From CAZKAP01 sp964552195 (GTDB lineage: Bacteria; Bacteroidota; Bacteroidia; Flavobacteriales; Flavobacteriaceae), in contig CAZKFM010000004.1 in assembly GCA_964552195.1 (NCBI GenBank), positions 165,997 through 229,996 of the forward strand: a stretch of 64,000 bases of DNA, in the 5' to 3' direction. Positions 34,878 to 43,240 of this stretch are shown here, in pieces. Numbering within the stretch: the first letter of the stretch is position 1; every line of letters starts with the position of its first letter. Position numbers and translations under genes: made by a program. Under the pieces are notes generated by a model, which saw only the letters and a program-made list of their open reading frames with translations, made no database searches and was not told where the DNA came from.

Positions 34878-35447
34878 TTAATTTCTGCCGTTTCTGGTCT
34901 TGTGCTTTACACTCAGCCTGAGGTTTGCCTGCAGTACCTTCCGGGCCTTGAACAGCTGTGACTTCGATGTACCTTCACTGATTCCCAAAGTTTCCGCTAT
35001 TTCGGGATGGGTATACCCCTCCACGGCATAGAGCAGGAACACCATCCGATACCCTTCGGGTAGCTCATCGATGAGGGACTGCAAATAGTCTGCGTCGTAC
35101 TGAGTTTCTGTTACGCTCAGTTCGGTGGAATGGGCATCCACGACCTCATCGTCAAAAACTACAAACTGTTGCTTTCTCAGATAGGATATACACTCATTGA
35201 CCATGATCTTACGGATCCATCCTTCGAAGCTCCCTTTATCTTCGAATTGGGAGAGGTTCTTAAAAACCCTGACGAAGGCGCTTACCATCACATCCTCTGC
35301 GAAATGCAAGTCGCGAATGTACTGCCGACAGACCCCAAGCATTTTCGGGGAATATCGCTCGTACAATTGTCGCTGGGCAGGCCGTTTACCGGCCTTAGCC
35401 TGACGGATCAAGTGTTTTTCGCTGTTGGGGATGGCAATCACAGTCAT
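34878..35447 (-). CDS. ECF-type RNA polymerase sigma factor
   Basis: 189 residues. Region 2 has YERYSPKMLGVCRQYI, HFAEDVMVSAFVRVFKNL (the -10-binding helix) and FEGWIRKIMVNECISYLRK; region 4 has LPEGYRMVFLLYAVEGYTHPEIAETLGISEGTSKSQLFKARKVL in parts, which is the helix-turn-helix for -35 recognition. There is no region 1 or 3, so it is an extracytoplasmic function sigma factor. It is the first gene of an operon with the anti-sigma-like and outer-membrane genes; these often answer envelope signals and control the genes in their own operon. Regulon unknown. The start MTVIAIPNSEKHLIR fits; the upstream 180 bases hold no gene. Confidence 0.92.
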   Translation of the reverse strand: MTVIAIPNSEKHLIRQAKAGKRPAQRQLYERYSPKMLGVCRQYIRDLHFAEDVMVSAFVRVFKNLSQFEDKGSFEGWIRKIMVNECISYLRKQQFVVFDDEVVDAHSTELSVTETQYDADYLQSLIDELPEGYRMVFLLYAVEGYTHPEIAETLGISEGTSKSQLFKARKVLQANLRLSVKHKTRNGRN

Positions 35448-35643
35448 GTCTATCCTTCTCTATTTACATAGACGGAAAAAAAGGCGTTAGGGTTGCCTGA
35501 AGATCAAAAAAAATGTCGATTTAATTGCAGAATACAATAAAACAGGCATTTAAGGCCGATCATCTGCGCCCAGGTATCCAAAACTCCGCAGCGGTAATAA
35601 GGATTTGGTCCTGGCTGTGGAAGGATGCCACAAGCGGCCCGTT

Positions 35644-36774
35644 TTAGTGCAGATTCTGAACCTGGGTCAGAATACGCATTCCAGAGTCCGGACTACCGGC
35701 ATCCAACCATTCCACCCATCCATCCGCGCGCGCACCAACTTTCACGGGTATTTTCCTGTAGTACCTGTCACCTTTATCCGCGTGGTCGAATGCGTAAACG
35801 TACCAGCTGTCGCCCTCCCTGAAAATGGCGTGCTCCGGTAGTGCCCAGTTTTCATCGCTGTCTTTAAGGATTTGTGCCTGTACAAACATACCGATCAGGA
35901 ATTCTTGCCGAATGGTGTCGTCCAAGTCGGCGTGAACCCTGACGGACCGGTTCTCATCCAGGGATTTTCCCACTTGAACTACCTGAGCCTTGAAAACGGT
36001 TTCAGAGGCCTCAGGTATGGAGAATCGCACTTCCTGCCCCACAAAAACCTTCATGATGTCCTTTTCGAATACCTGAAGTTCCAGATGGATATGATCCCGG
36101 TTAATGAGCTCGAGTATGCCGGTCTCAGGAGGCACGAAAGTACCCCTTATGGCCATTATACGAGTAACGCTTCCGGCGATGGGAGATCGCAGTCCTATGG
36201 AAGGAGACAACTTGCCTTCGCGCACTCGTTCCGGTGACAGCCCCAGCATTCTCAGTCGTCCTTCCAGCCCCTGGCTTCTAGCCCTGGCACTCTTATACAT
36301 GCTCTCCGCCTTGAGGTAGTTTTTGCGTGAACTGATGTTCTCCTCACGGAGTTGTTCCTGGCGCTCAAACTCCACCTTGAGGAATTCCAGTTGCTCCTGC
36401 AATTCGAGGTATTCTTGCTGCAGACTGAGGAATTCCGGATTTTCCAGGGTTACGACTACCTGGCCTTTTCTTACCTGATCACCGATAAGCAGGGGGGCAT
36501 CCTTTATATACCCTCCTATAACTGCGCTGATCAACGCTCGATTACCCGGAGGAACGTCCACGGTGCCGGTAGCTGTTATCGATTCAGGGAATTCCCGTTT
36601 CGTAACGGAATATTCCGTCATGCCGCTGCTCGTCCTTTGCTGATTGTTCAGCCTGAGGGCAGCTGCTCCGACATCTTGTTGCTCTTCTGAGGAGGTCGAA
36701 TCTCCGTTGGGCTTACAGGCCGCAAGCACAAGGATAAGTATAAGCGGATATAAAGTACTTTTCATGCGATTCAT
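35644..36774 (-). CDS. czcB: RND efflux periplasmic adaptor (membrane fusion) lipoprotein, heavy-metal type
   Basis: 376 residues. Lipoprotein signal with LAAC, Cys20, so anchored in the periplasm. The MFP architecture is visible: beta-barrel and lipoyl parts (PPGNRALISAVIGGYIKDAPLLIGDQVRKGQVVVTLENPEF), an alpha-helical hairpin (about 110-170, QEYLELQEQLEFLKVEFERQ), a second lipoyl half (GLRSPIAGSVTRIMAIRGTFV), and the MP domain with KVGARADGW. It bridges the pump to the outer-membrane channel. The ATG at 36774 lies 2 bases after the CzcA-fusion stop; the second ATG at codon 4 is also possible. No His- or Met-rich N-terminal metal stretch is seen. The operon order is His-rich protein, pump fusion, adaptor. 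Confidence 0.9.
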   Translation of the reverse strand: MNRMKSTLYPLILILVLAACKPNGDSTSSEEQQDVGAAALRLNNQQRTSSGMTEYSVTKREFPESITATGTVDVPPGNRALISAVIGGYIKDAPLLIGDQVRKGQVVVTLENPEFLSLQQEYLELQEQLEFLKVEFERQEQLREENISSRKNYLKAESMYKSARARSQGLEGRLRMLGLSPERVREGKLSPSIGLRSPIAGSVTRIMAIRGTFVPPETGILELINRDHIHLELQVFEKDIMKVFVGQEVRFSIPEASETVFKAQVVQVGKSLDENRSVRVHADLDDTIRQEFLIGMFVQAQILKDSDENWALPEHAIFREGDSWYVYAFDHADKGDRYYRKIPVKVGARADGWVEWLDAGSPDSGMRILTQVQNLH

Positions 36775-36776
36775 TC

Positions 36777-39700
36777 TTAAGGAGTCATATAGGTTAGCCT
36801 GATGGCGGTTCGGTTATAGGCTTCGAGGACGTCCAAGTACTCCAACTGGAGCTCTATACCATTGGTAAGGGCCAGTATGTACTGGAAAAAGTCGATTTCT
36901 CCTTGCCGGTAACTCGAAGAGGCCGTTCGCAGTAGTTCTGCCGACAAGGCATTTCCCTCCTGCTCGTAGTAATCCAGGGCTTCCTGCTGCTGCCTGAGTT
37001 CCAAAAGCGATTGCCCCAGTCGGCGTTCGTACAGGGACTGCTGGAGTTCATACTCCTCTCGTGCCTTGTAGGTGCTGAACCGTGCCTGCCTTACCTCCGA
37101 TGTCCTTCCGGTAAAGAAAATGGGAAGACTGATGCCGAGCTGGTAGCCGAATATCTGGTCATTCAGTCCGGGATTCGAGCCCTGAAAGTAGGTGAAATGC
37201 AGGTCGGGCAGCCAGTTCTGTTTGGATAAGGCCCATTCCTTTTCGCGGATACTTACCCGCCTTTCACTTACTGCGCTCAGTGGGTTCGATTTCCACTCCA
37301 GAGGGGATAGCGGGTATTTGACCGGCACCCTTTCTTCTATCTGTATCTCATCCTCCGATCTCGCCCAATACTTTAAGTCGGCCATGGCCTGTTCCTTTTG
37401 AGTGATGCTTTTTCGCAGCTCGAGAGTGATCTTGCGCTTCTGGGATTGGGCAGACAGTTGTTCCAGGTAGTTGGTTTCCCCCAGTTCGTACCTTCTTCGG
37501 GCAGCGTAATCGAAACGTTCATAGAGAGAATCCAGCCTGGAGAGCAGTTCGTTTCTCTTAAGCGCAACCAGATACTCATAATAGGCAAGGGCAACACCCT
37601 GACGGATCGTCTGGGCACTGAGCTCAAATTGTTTCCTGGCCAATTCGTATTCCGAATCCCGCAGCTTGGCCCGTGCGAAGTAACGAGTGGGAAACTCCAT
37701 GGACTGGCTCACACCCCAAATCCTGAGGGGCACGTTATTTGAAGCCAAATTGTTTTGGTCATAGCCATAGAAAATCTGGGTTTTGTCGAGACTCCATGCC
37801 GAGCTTCGTGCCGATTGGGTTCGATTGATTTCCCAGGAGGCCATTCGCGCATCGGGATGCTCCTCCAGTGCCCTGAGTGTAAGTTCCGACAGGTTCCACT
37901 TTTTGTTGATTGCGGCTTTCTCATTCTGTGCGGCAGCTTGGTTAGACCAGCCCGGCAGTAAAAGCGTAAGGAGCAGGGCCAAGGCCGATGGGCTGACCTT
38001 CCTGTTGAGCCTACCCGGAGCTTTGTAAATGGAGTACAGTATGGGAAGCACGACTAGCGTGAGCAGGGTGGCCGTTATCAGCCCCCCTATCACAACGGTG
38101 GCCAGGGGGCGCTGTACTTCAGCTCCCGCACTGGTCGAAACCGCCATGGGAAGGAAACCGAGTGCCGCTGCAGAGGCCGTGAGCAGAACCGCTCGAATCC
38201 GGTCCCGGGTACCCTGCTTGATCAGGTCGTCCCAGCTATCGAAATCGCTCCTATTCAGTGATTTAAAGTGCTCCATAAGTACAATACCATTAAGAACCGA
38301 AATACCGAACAGCGCAATGAATCCGATCCCGGCGGATATGCTGAAAGGCATGCCCCGAAGCCAGAGTAGCCAGACTCCACCTACGGCAGATAAGGGGATG
38401 GCGGTAAAAGTGAGTAGTGCTTCCCGGAAGGAGGAAAATGCAAAGTAGAGCATGATGAAGATGAGCGCCAGGGAAATCGGAACTGCAATGGCCAGGCGTT
38501 TTCGCGCGTTCTCCAGATTTTCAAACTGACCTCCGTAGGAAACTGAATATCCAACCGGAAGAATGAGTCTTTCGTCCAGTATAGAACGAATATCGTCTAC
38601 TACGGACTGCAGGTCCCGGTTGCGAACATTAACACCGACAACAATACGTCGGCGTGTTCCGTCCCGGGATATCTTGGCGGCCCCTTCACCTAACCGGATA
38701 TCGGCCAGCTCGCTTAAGGGAACCTTTCCTCCGGAGGGAAGGTCGATGAATAGATTTTGAAGGCTGCTCAGGTCTTTTCTGTTGCTCCCTTGCAGGCGTA
38801 CCACCAGATCGAATCGCCGCTCTCCTTCAAATACATCACCCGCTTTACGTCCAGCAAAACCCATAGATATCATATCATTCAGTTCACCAATGCTCAGGCC
38901 ATAGCGGGCAATTTTATCCCGGCGGTAATCGACAAACATCTGGGGCAATCCTTCTATTTTCTCTACCACCACATCCTCGGCTCCCGGAACGTCCCGTATC
39001 CAGGTTTTAATGCGCTCGCCTAAGCGGGCCAGTTCACTGAGATCGTCTCCGAATACCATTATGGCGATGTCCGCCCTGACGCCTGTGATGAGCTCATTAA
39101 ACCGCATCTCTATGGGCTGGGTGAACTCGATCTCCATACCCGGAAATACGGACAGGGCCTCCTTGAAACGTTCCGCCAGTTCTGCCTTGGAATTACCGGA
39201 AACCCACTGATCCCTGGGAGCCAGCCGGATGATCACATCGCTTTCCTCCATGGACATGGGGTCGGTAGGAACTTCGGCGGCTCCTATGCGGGTTACCACC
39301 TGTTCCACTTCGGGGAAGCTGTCCAGTAGAATGCGTTCCATACGAGTGGTAATATCGATGGTCTTTCCCAGTGAGGTCCCCGTCTTCAGTACAGGTTGGA
39401 TGACGAAATCTCCCTCATCCAGGGTAGGCACAAACTCGGCTCCAATCCGAGTATAAAGAAAAATAGCGCTGATCAGCAATGCGACCGCTATTCCCAGGGC
39501 CGCGCGTTTATGACGTAACCCGGTTTCGAGTATCGGGTTGAACAATCGATTGATGGCTCCTATGATGGCCTGTGAGATTCGTGCAGGGCCCTTGCTTTTT
39601 ACCCTCAGCAGCAGAGCAGACATCACGGGTACATAGGTGAAACAGAAGAGCATGGCGCCCAGGAGGGCGAACATAAAGGTCAGCGCCATGGGAATGAACA

Positions 39701-41129
39701 TCTTGCCCTCCACTCCCGATAGCGAAAGGACCGGAATAAAGACGATAAGTATGATCAACTGGCCAAAGACGGCCGATTTCATGAGCTGTGATGCCCCTTG
39801 TATGGTTACCTCGTCCCGGTGCTGCTGGTAGCTGTCCTCGGAAAGCGATGCCTGCAGTTCTGTACTCTGGCTCAGCCGGAAGGCGATAAACTCGACTATG
39901 ATCACCGATCCATCTATGATGATGCCAAAATCGATGGCACCCAGGCTCATCAGGTTGGCATCGATTCCGAAAAGGTACATCAGTGTCAGGGCAAAAAGAA
40001 GACAGAGCGGAATGACCGAGGCGATGATGAGTCCTGAGCGGTAGTTGCCCAACAGCAGCACAACCACAAAAATCACGATCAGGCAACCCAGTAGCAGGTT
40101 TTCGCCTATGGTGTGAGTAGTGCGGCCAATGAGTTCACTCCGGTCCAGGAATGCATTGATGTACACCCCTTCGGGCAGCATAGTGGAGATTTTCTCTACC
40201 CGCTGCTTTACGGCTTGTATGACCTTCCGGGAATCTGCGTCCTTGAGCATCATAACCTGACCCAACACCTTTTCACCCTCTCCATTTCCGGTAATGGCTC
40301 CAAAACGCAGAGCCGATCCGTAACGTACCTGTGCCACATCCTTAATGAAGACTGGCAGGCCATTGCGGTTTATAACTGGGGTGTTTCGAATGTCTTCCAG
40401 GGACTGAACCATGCCATCCCCCCTAATAAAGTAGGCCTGGTCGATGCGCTCGATATAGCCCCCGCCGGCTACGCTATTGTTCTCCTCGAGTGCCCGGAAA
40501 ACCTGCTGTGCACTGATTCCCATGGCCAGGAGCTTTCCGTTGTCCAGGGCTACCTCGTACTGTTTGAGGTAGCCTCCCCAGGTATTTACCTCCACCACTC
40601 CGGGGATTCCGGCCAGTTGCCTCTTGACGATCCAGTCCTGTATGGTGCGCAATTCAGTTGGAGAGTAGCGATCCCTATATTCGGGCTTCACATCCAGTAC
40701 ATACTGGTAGATTTCTCCAAGCCCGGTAGAGATTGGCCCCATTTCCGGTTTGCCAAATCCAGCAGGTATTTTCTCCGCTGCGGATTCGATTTTTTCGGCT
40801 ATGAGTTGTCGGGGCAGGTAGGTCCCCAGGTGGTCTTCGAATACAATGGTCACTACCGAGATGCCGAATTTGCTGATGGATCGGATCTCACGTACCCCGG
40901 GCAGGTTGGCCATTTCAAGTTCAACCGGATAGGTGATAAACTGTTCCATATCCAAAGTCGAAAGGTTGCGCGAGGTGGTGATGACCTGAACCTGATTGTT
41001 AGTGACATCGGGTACGGCCCCGATGGGAATTTGGGAAAGGGAATAGAGTCCGACCAGCGCTATGGCTGCGGTGAGTAACAGGATCAGAGTCTTGTTTCGG
41101 ACGCTGAAAGAAATAATGCGGGCTAGCAT
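36777..41129 (-). CDS. czcA: Heavy-metal RND efflux pump fused to outer-membrane factor (CzcA-TolC fusion)
   Basis: 1450 residues from ATG 41129 (MLARIISFSVRNKT); a longer frame has an unlikely 50-residue extension. Residues 1 to about 1035 are a complete CusA/CzcA pump: first helix SVRNKTLILLLTAAIALVGLYSL, PVEL, the proton-relay helix GAIDFGIIIDGSVIIVEF (Asp pair typical of HME-type pumps, more CzcA-like than CusA-like), and the second half. From about 1065 the protein is an outer-membrane efflux protein: LSELTLRALEEHPDARMASW, coiled-coil repeats, ending IRLTYMTP. Between them, about 1042-1065 (ALALLLTLLLPGWSNQAAAQ) looks like a signal peptide. The fusion is common in Bacteroidota. Substrate metal is not certain; divalent cations such as Zn, Co, Cd are favoured over Cu(I). 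Confidence 0.93.
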   Translation of the reverse strand: MLARIISFSVRNKTLILLLTAAIALVGLYSLSQIPIGAVPDVTNNQVQVITTSRNLSTLDMEQFITYPVELEMANLPGVREIRSISKFGISVVTIVFEDHLGTYLPRQLIAEKIESAAEKIPAGFGKPEMGPISTGLGEIYQYVLDVKPEYRDRYSPTELRTIQDWIVKRQLAGIPGVVEVNTWGGYLKQYEVALDNGKLLAMGISAQQVFRALEENNSVAGGGYIERIDQAYFIRGDGMVQSLEDIRNTPVINRNGLPVFIKDVAQVRYGSALRFGAITGNGEGEKVLGQVMMLKDADSRKVIQAVKQRVEKISTMLPEGVYINAFLDRSELIGRTTHTIGENLLLGCLIVIFVVVLLLGNYRSGLIIASVIPLCLLFALTLMYLFGIDANLMSLGAIDFGIIIDGSVIIVEFIAFRLSQSTELQASLSEDSYQQHRDEVTIQGASQLMKSAVFGQLIILIVFIPVLSLSGVEGKMFIPMALTFMFALLGAMLFCFTYVPVMSALLLRVKSKGPARISQAIIGAINRLFNPILETGLRHKRAALGIAVALLISAIFLYTRIGAEFVPTLDEGDFVIQPVLKTGTSLGKTIDITTRMERILLDSFPEVEQVVTRIGAAEVPTDPMSMEESDVIIRLAPRDQWVSGNSKAELAERFKEALSVFPGMEIEFTQPIEMRFNELITGVRADIAIMVFGDDLSELARLGERIKTWIRDVPGAEDVVVEKIEGLPQMFVDYRRDKIARYGLSIGELNDMISMGFAGRKAGDVFEGERRFDLVVRLQGSNRKDLSSLQNLFIDLPSGGKVPLSELADIRLGEGAAKISRDGTRRRIVVGVNVRNRDLQSVVDDIRSILDERLILPVGYSVSYGGQFENLENARKRLAIAVPISLALIFIMLYFAFSSFREALLTFTAIPLSAVGGVWLLWLRGMPFSISAGIGFIALFGISVLNGIVLMEHFKSLNRSDFDSWDDLIKQGTRDRIRAVLLTASAAALGFLPMAVSTSAGAEVQRPLATVVIGGLITATLLTLVVLPILYSIYKAPGRLNRKVSPSALALLLTLLLPGWSNQAAAQNEKAAINKKWNLSELTLRALEEHPDARMASWEINRTQSARSSAWSLDKTQIFYGYDQNNLASNNVPLRIWGVSQSMEFPTRYFARAKLRDSEYELARKQFELSAQTIRQGVALAYYEYLVALKRNELLSRLDSLYERFDYAARRRYELGETNYLEQLSAQSQKRKITLELRKSITQKEQAMADLKYWARSEDEIQIEERVPVKYPLSPLEWKSNPLSAVSERRVSIREKEWALSKQNWLPDLHFTYFQGSNPGLNDQIFGYQLGISLPIFFTGRTSEVRQARFSTYKAREEYELQQSLYERRLGQSLLELRQQQEALDYYEQEGNALSAELLRTASSSYRQGEIDFFQYILALTNGIELQLEYLDVLEAYNRTAIRLTYMTP

Positions 41130-41203
41130 AGAACAAAAAGAGATTTCGGTAAGTAACGGGATGCCGCTTGGGCGGCTGTGTTTCCGATATAACAAAAGGT
41201 GTT

Positions 41204-41593
41204 CTAAGTTAGTCGGGGAGGCTGGAAAATTCGAGGCCTGAGCAGCATGTTGTAGAACTCGGGGTGATAGACTGGGCAAACCTGCTGATCAGGTACTTCA
41301 GTAAATTGAAATCCGGTATAGGGATAGTTGGTTTTGTCCAGGACAATTACTTGCGCCTGGCTGGTCTGAAAGGGAAGTTGTTCATGATCGTCGCCTTCTT
41401 CCCCCTGATGCTGGTGACCTATACCCCGATGTCCATAGTGATGGGCAAGGAAAACCCAAAGGCTATCCCCGTGATGTTCTCTGTGGTATCGGGCGTGTTG
41501 GACGAGGTTGTCGAGTTGCAATAGGTCGTTCACGGAAACGTCCATGCCCTGAAGGAGCATCAAGCAACCCAGTAGAAGTGCAGATATCCTCAT
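41204..41593 (-). CDS. Small exported histidine-rich protein at the head of the metal efflux operon
   Basis: 129 residues from ATG 41593 (MRISALLLGCLMLLQG); the upstream extension in frame is not needed. A signal peptide of about 16-20 residues (MRISALLLGCLMLLQGMDVS) is likely. The middle has many His: YHREHH, AHHYGHRG, GHQHQGEEGDDHEQ. A C-terminal part with Pro and aromatic residues follows. The His clusters suggest binding of Cu, Zn or Ni in the periplasm. It precedes the pump fusion by 74 bases on the same strand, so it is likely co-regulated with it. A promoter-like sequence and a 14-base inverted repeat lie upstream (41614-41657). I know of similar unnamed proteins next to such pumps but no named family. 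Confidence 0.7.
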   Translation of the reverse strand: MRISALLLGCLMLLQGMDVSVNDLLQLDNLVQHARYHREHHGDSLWVFLAHHYGHRGIGHQHQGEEGDDHEQLPFQTSQAQVIVLDKTNYPYTGFQFTEVPDQQVCPVYHPEFYNMLLRPRIFQPPRLT

Positions 41594-41613
41594 TAGAGAC
41601 GCTGGATATATGT

Positions 41614-41657
41614 TAAAAGTACTAAAAGAAAGAAGATTACAATGTGACAACGGTCAC
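41614..41657 (-). promoter_or_regulatory. Candidate promoter and operator of the metal efflux operon
   Basis: On the minus strand, ATTG (41643-41640), an 18-base gap and TACTTTTA (41621-41614) resemble the Bacteroidota TTTG / TAnnTTTG promoter. The start codon is 21 bases after it. Directly upstream is GTGAC, 4 bases, GTCAC (41644-41657), an inverted repeat that could be the site of a metal-sensing repressor. Arms are only 5 bases, so this is a weak call. Confidence 0.35.
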
Positions 41658-41785
41658 CTTGGGCGATTCAGGACTCGGTAAACTTTTGCCGGTTCAGGCA
41701 CAGTATTTGCCCTCAAAGTTCTTGTGTCTTAGTGGAATATAAAGTAAATTTCTGGTGTTTTTCTGAAAACAAACGAGAACAGGCC

Positions 41786-42541
41786 ATGAAAAAAAACAAT
41801 ACAGCAAAAAGCTGGACGCAGCTCGTATTGATGGTGATCGCGAGTACTGCGCTACTATCGGTTGCGGTTTCCTGTAAGTCCACCCAGGTGACCTCCGGGC
41901 CGGTGGATTCGAGTGTCGGGGACACCGACACCAGTAGCCCGGATACCGGTGAGGTTGTGGACGAGGATCTCCCGCCTCTCGAGATTTTCTTTATCGATCG
42001 TGAGGAGCTACCGGCCGACGATGGCACACCCGGCACCTCGTATACGGCTACCGTTTATGTGCTGGATAACGAAAACAACACCCTGTACGGTCCGTTCAGG
42101 GGGAGTACCTATCCGAATACCCGGGAAAATCCCGAAGGATCGGATAAACCCAACCGGGTAAAAGAAGGTCCTCATTACTTTAACAATCGAAACGGACACA
42201 AGGGGCAGACCGTGCGCGGCCTGAACCTGATCGATAGTGTGGATGTACGGATTGTTCCGGGGTGGAGCTGGACACTGCAACCCAGTGTAGTACAGTATGC
42301 CAATGTTCATACGGGCTTTTCCGATCGTGGAAATTACAACAGCCGGGGGTCGCAGGGTTGCCTTACCCTGCATCCGGACGAGAACGACGACTTCATGGAC
42401 ATATTCGACTTCAGCCTGCCCAACTATCAGTCTCCGCCTAAATACACCCTGGGAACCTCTGAGGGGGTGGTCTATGTATTCCGGGAAGAGGAGGCCATAC
42501 GAAACCAATTGATAAACGAATTAGAATCACTCGATGAATAG
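41786..42541 (+). CDS. Lipoprotein with YkuD (L,D-transpeptidase)-like motif, altered catalytic signature
   Basis: 251 residues from ATG 41786 (MKKNNTAKSW), the start that gives a good lipoprotein signal with VAVSC, Cys30. An Asp/Ser/Thr-rich linker follows to about residue 65. The domain has TATVYVLDNENNTLYGPFRGSTYPN, VKEGPHYF, and NVHTGFSDRGNYNSRG in parts. His175 and Cys192 are 17 residues apart, and the stretch SQGC (189-192) sits where YkuD enzymes have S/T-H-G-C. The second His is thus Gln. YkuD proteins cross-link peptidoglycan or make related thioester chemistry. Activity of a Q variant is uncertain. It could also be a DUF5675-like protein. It overlaps the next gene by 8 bases, so both are one operon. 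Confidence 0.6.
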   Translation: MKKNNTAKSWTQLVLMVIASTALLSVAVSCKSTQVTSGPVDSSVGDTDTSSPDTGEVVDEDLPPLEIFFIDREELPADDGTPGTSYTATVYVLDNENNTLYGPFRGSTYPNTRENPEGSDKPNRVKEGPHYFNNRNGHKGQTVRGLNLIDSVDVRIVPGWSWTLQPSVVQYANVHTGFSDRGNYNSRGSQGCLTLHPDENDDFMDIFDFSLPNYQSPPKYTLGTSEGVVYVFREEEAIRNQLINELESLDE

Positions 42542-43202
42542 GATAATAACACTTTTGATGATTGTTTTCCTGGGCGCAAGTCTGACATGGGCACAGGAGA
42601 AACGAGTAGTGAAGCAAGTTGAGCAGGACTCAATCAAGCGCCCCTTATTGACCCAGATCCGCAAAGAAAATTCGAAGACCTACAAGAAGGTCAAGGTGAT
42701 GCAACGTACCCAACCCAGGATTCGCAGTGTAGAAACCCGATACCGTTTCCAGAAATGTACGCCCTGCGATACCCGGTACGTCGCTCAGCTGCTTGCGAAG
42801 GACGAACCCCTGACGAAGACCGAGCTGAGCAACCTGCTGTGCACCTACCAGCCGCAGTGCCGGGACAATGCGGAGTTCATGCCCATGTACAACGAGTTAA
42901 TCCACAAGGCTATCGACCGAAGTCCGGCGAATTTCTTCGACGAATACGAGTCTCCGGAGCGCTCCCAGTACCGGGGGATCATAGACGACATCATGATGAA
43001 TCCCGTGCGGGACGATGTCGATAAGCAAAGAATCATCCGCACCGTTCGCAGTCGAATCGATCAGAAAAGAAGCATTCGAACCCGCAGCACGCAGAATACA
43101 GGCAGTCGCGTACTGCTGGAAAACCTGCAGCAGAAACTGGAAGCGGATGTGGAGCGCAAGCGTCTGGACGTCATTCGCAGGAAGAACGAGCGGAGAAACT
43201 AG
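42534..43202 (+). CDS. Exported protein of unknown family
   Basis: 222 residues. Signal peptide about 1-20 (LLMIVFLGASLTWAQ). The mature part is basic, with many Arg and Lys. Cys are clustered: CTPC near residue 76-79 and two more at about 102 and 109, which suggests disulfides or a metal site. The end (residues 170-222) is helical and charged (RRKNERRN). I do not recognise a family. The start codon lies within the last codons of the YkuD-like gene (8-base overlap), so translation is probably coupled. Function is unknown; context is the envelope. Confidence 0.7.
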   Translation: MNRIITLLMIVFLGASLTWAQEKRVVKQVEQDSIKRPLLTQIRKENSKTYKKVKVMQRTQPRIRSVETRYRFQKCTPCDTRYVAQLLAKDEPLTKTELSNLLCTYQPQCRDNAEFMPMYNELIHKAIDRSPANFFDEYESPERSQYRGIIDDIMMNPVRDDVDKQRIIRTVRSRIDQKRSIRTRSTQNTGSRVLLENLQQKLEADVERKRLDVIRRKNERRN

Positions 43203-43240
43203 GGGATAGAATTATCTATAGTTCCCTGCAAGGCTGGTTT

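Noticed and set aside
39508..40086. 192-codon frame on the same strand as the pump gene but in another phase
   Set aside because: It lies inside the RND coding sequence, whose motifs are intact in the main frame.
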